DNA of 64,000 bases from CAXMQZ01 sp963719055 (GTDB lineage Bacteria; Acidobacteriota; Thermoanaerobaculia; Multivoradales; JAHEKO01), in assembly GCA_963719055.1 (NCBI GenBank), contig CAVRAU010000027.1, forward strand, positions 372,001 through 436,000, read 5' to 3'. The notes below the pieces were generated by a model, which ran no database searches, was not told the DNA's origin, and was given only the letters and a program-made list of their open reading frames with translations. Made by a program: the position numbers and the translations under genes. This document shows positions 63,791-64,000 of this stretch, piece by piece (the first letter of the stretch is position 1; every line of letters begins with the position of its first letter).

Positions 63791-64000
63791 GGCCATGGAG
63801 TACACCACCATCGTTGCCGCCTGTGCCTCCGACCCGGCGACCCTGCAGTACCTGGCCCCTTACGCCGGATGCGCCATGGGTGAGTATTTCCGCGACAAGG
63901 GCCAGCACGCATTGATCATTTACGACGATCTCTCCAAACAGGCCGCCGCCTATCGCCAGGTTTCCCTGTTGCTGAGACGACCGCCTGGACGTGAAGCCTA
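63783..64000 (+). CDS. atpA: Internal fragment of ATP synthase subunit alpha
   Basis: The frame reads REGAMEYTTIVAACASDPAT then LQYLAPYAGCAMGEYFRDKG, ALIIYDDLSKQAAAYRQVSL and LLRRPPGREA, nearly the standard alpha-subunit sequence after the P-loop domain start. The first 215 or so residues of the protein, including the P-loop, are absent from this window; the PQQ gene occupies their place on the other strand. The frame is open to the window end. An intact ATP synthase gene cannot begin here, so this is a junction artefact or a rearranged partial copy. Confidence 0.85.

Noticed and set aside
1..64000. CRISPR array, insertion sequence or prophage
   Set aside because: No regularly spaced repeats, transposase, integrase or phage structural genes were seen.

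Overview
The window is GC-rich, gene-dense chromosomal DNA from a Gram-negative bacterium. An Lpt lipopolysaccharide-export set (LptB, LptC/LptA-type, LptF, LptG), a TolC-family outer-membrane protein and lipoproteins imply two membranes. A CarD regulator, a VWFA-related protein of the type common in Acidobacteria, and the gene order recJ-lptC/A-lptB-rpoN-hpf-ptsN-hprK-rapZ-manX-ptsH-ptsI point to Acidobacteriota, perhaps the Thermoanaerobaculia. That placement is an inference from gene content only.

Layout. 0-7 kb: start of a TolQ/ExbB-like gene, etfBA, an rRNA/tRNA methyltransferase, a DUF84 NTPase, lptG and lptF. 7-27 kb: a long minus-strand block carrying parAB, a bifunctional nuclease, miaB, a lipoprotein, a cupin, a regulatory PTS (EI, HPr, EIIA-Man, RapZ, HPr kinase, EIIA-Ntr), hpf, rpoN, lptB, lptC/A, recJ, accA, priA and carD, with a strong sigma70-type promoter before carD and a terminator after it. 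27.8-33 kb: tRNA-Leu(CAA), a second ParA-like ATPase, two tandem exosortase-like membrane proteins, a methyltransferase and a TolC-family protein. 33-42 kb: oligopeptide ABC ATPases, leucyl aminopeptidase, a large cyclase-like protein, purC, radA and dnaB. 42-49 kb: a signalling cluster (two PilZ proteins, a DUF4388 protein, a PAS-GGDEF-EAL protein with altered active-site motifs). 49-57 kb: accessory genes (NmrA-like, thioredoxin-like lipoprotein, AI-2E permease, amidohydrolase, VWFA-related) mixed with small gene remnants. 57-64 kb: nucleotide-pool genes (MTH1-like Nudix, dCMP deaminase, cytidylate kinase, second Nudix), a TPR protein, an HNH nuclease, a homocysteine methyltransferase, a DUF456 protein, and a junction between half a PQQ propeller gene and an internal part of atpA.

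Functional threads. The HPr kinase and a Ser46-type HPr, without any sugar permease nearby, look like a regulatory PTS sitting with RpoN and the Lpt machinery. The Lpt proteins build the LPS bridge. Two intact PilZ motifs beside a GGDKF/EIL/DNFGSG protein suggest cyclic-di-GMP reception with a possibly non-catalytic partner. The tandem exosortases with a ParA ATPase are the best candidate for an undescribed surface-protein or envelope system.

Caution. At least eighteen genes, several normally essential (priA, carD, lptF), are interrupted by single-base frame changes after which homology continues at once. This is best explained by sequencing or assembly indels, and those genes are listed here as single spanning CDSs. 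No gene-free stretch exceeds 300 bases. No CRISPR array, rRNA, insertion sequence or prophage was seen.
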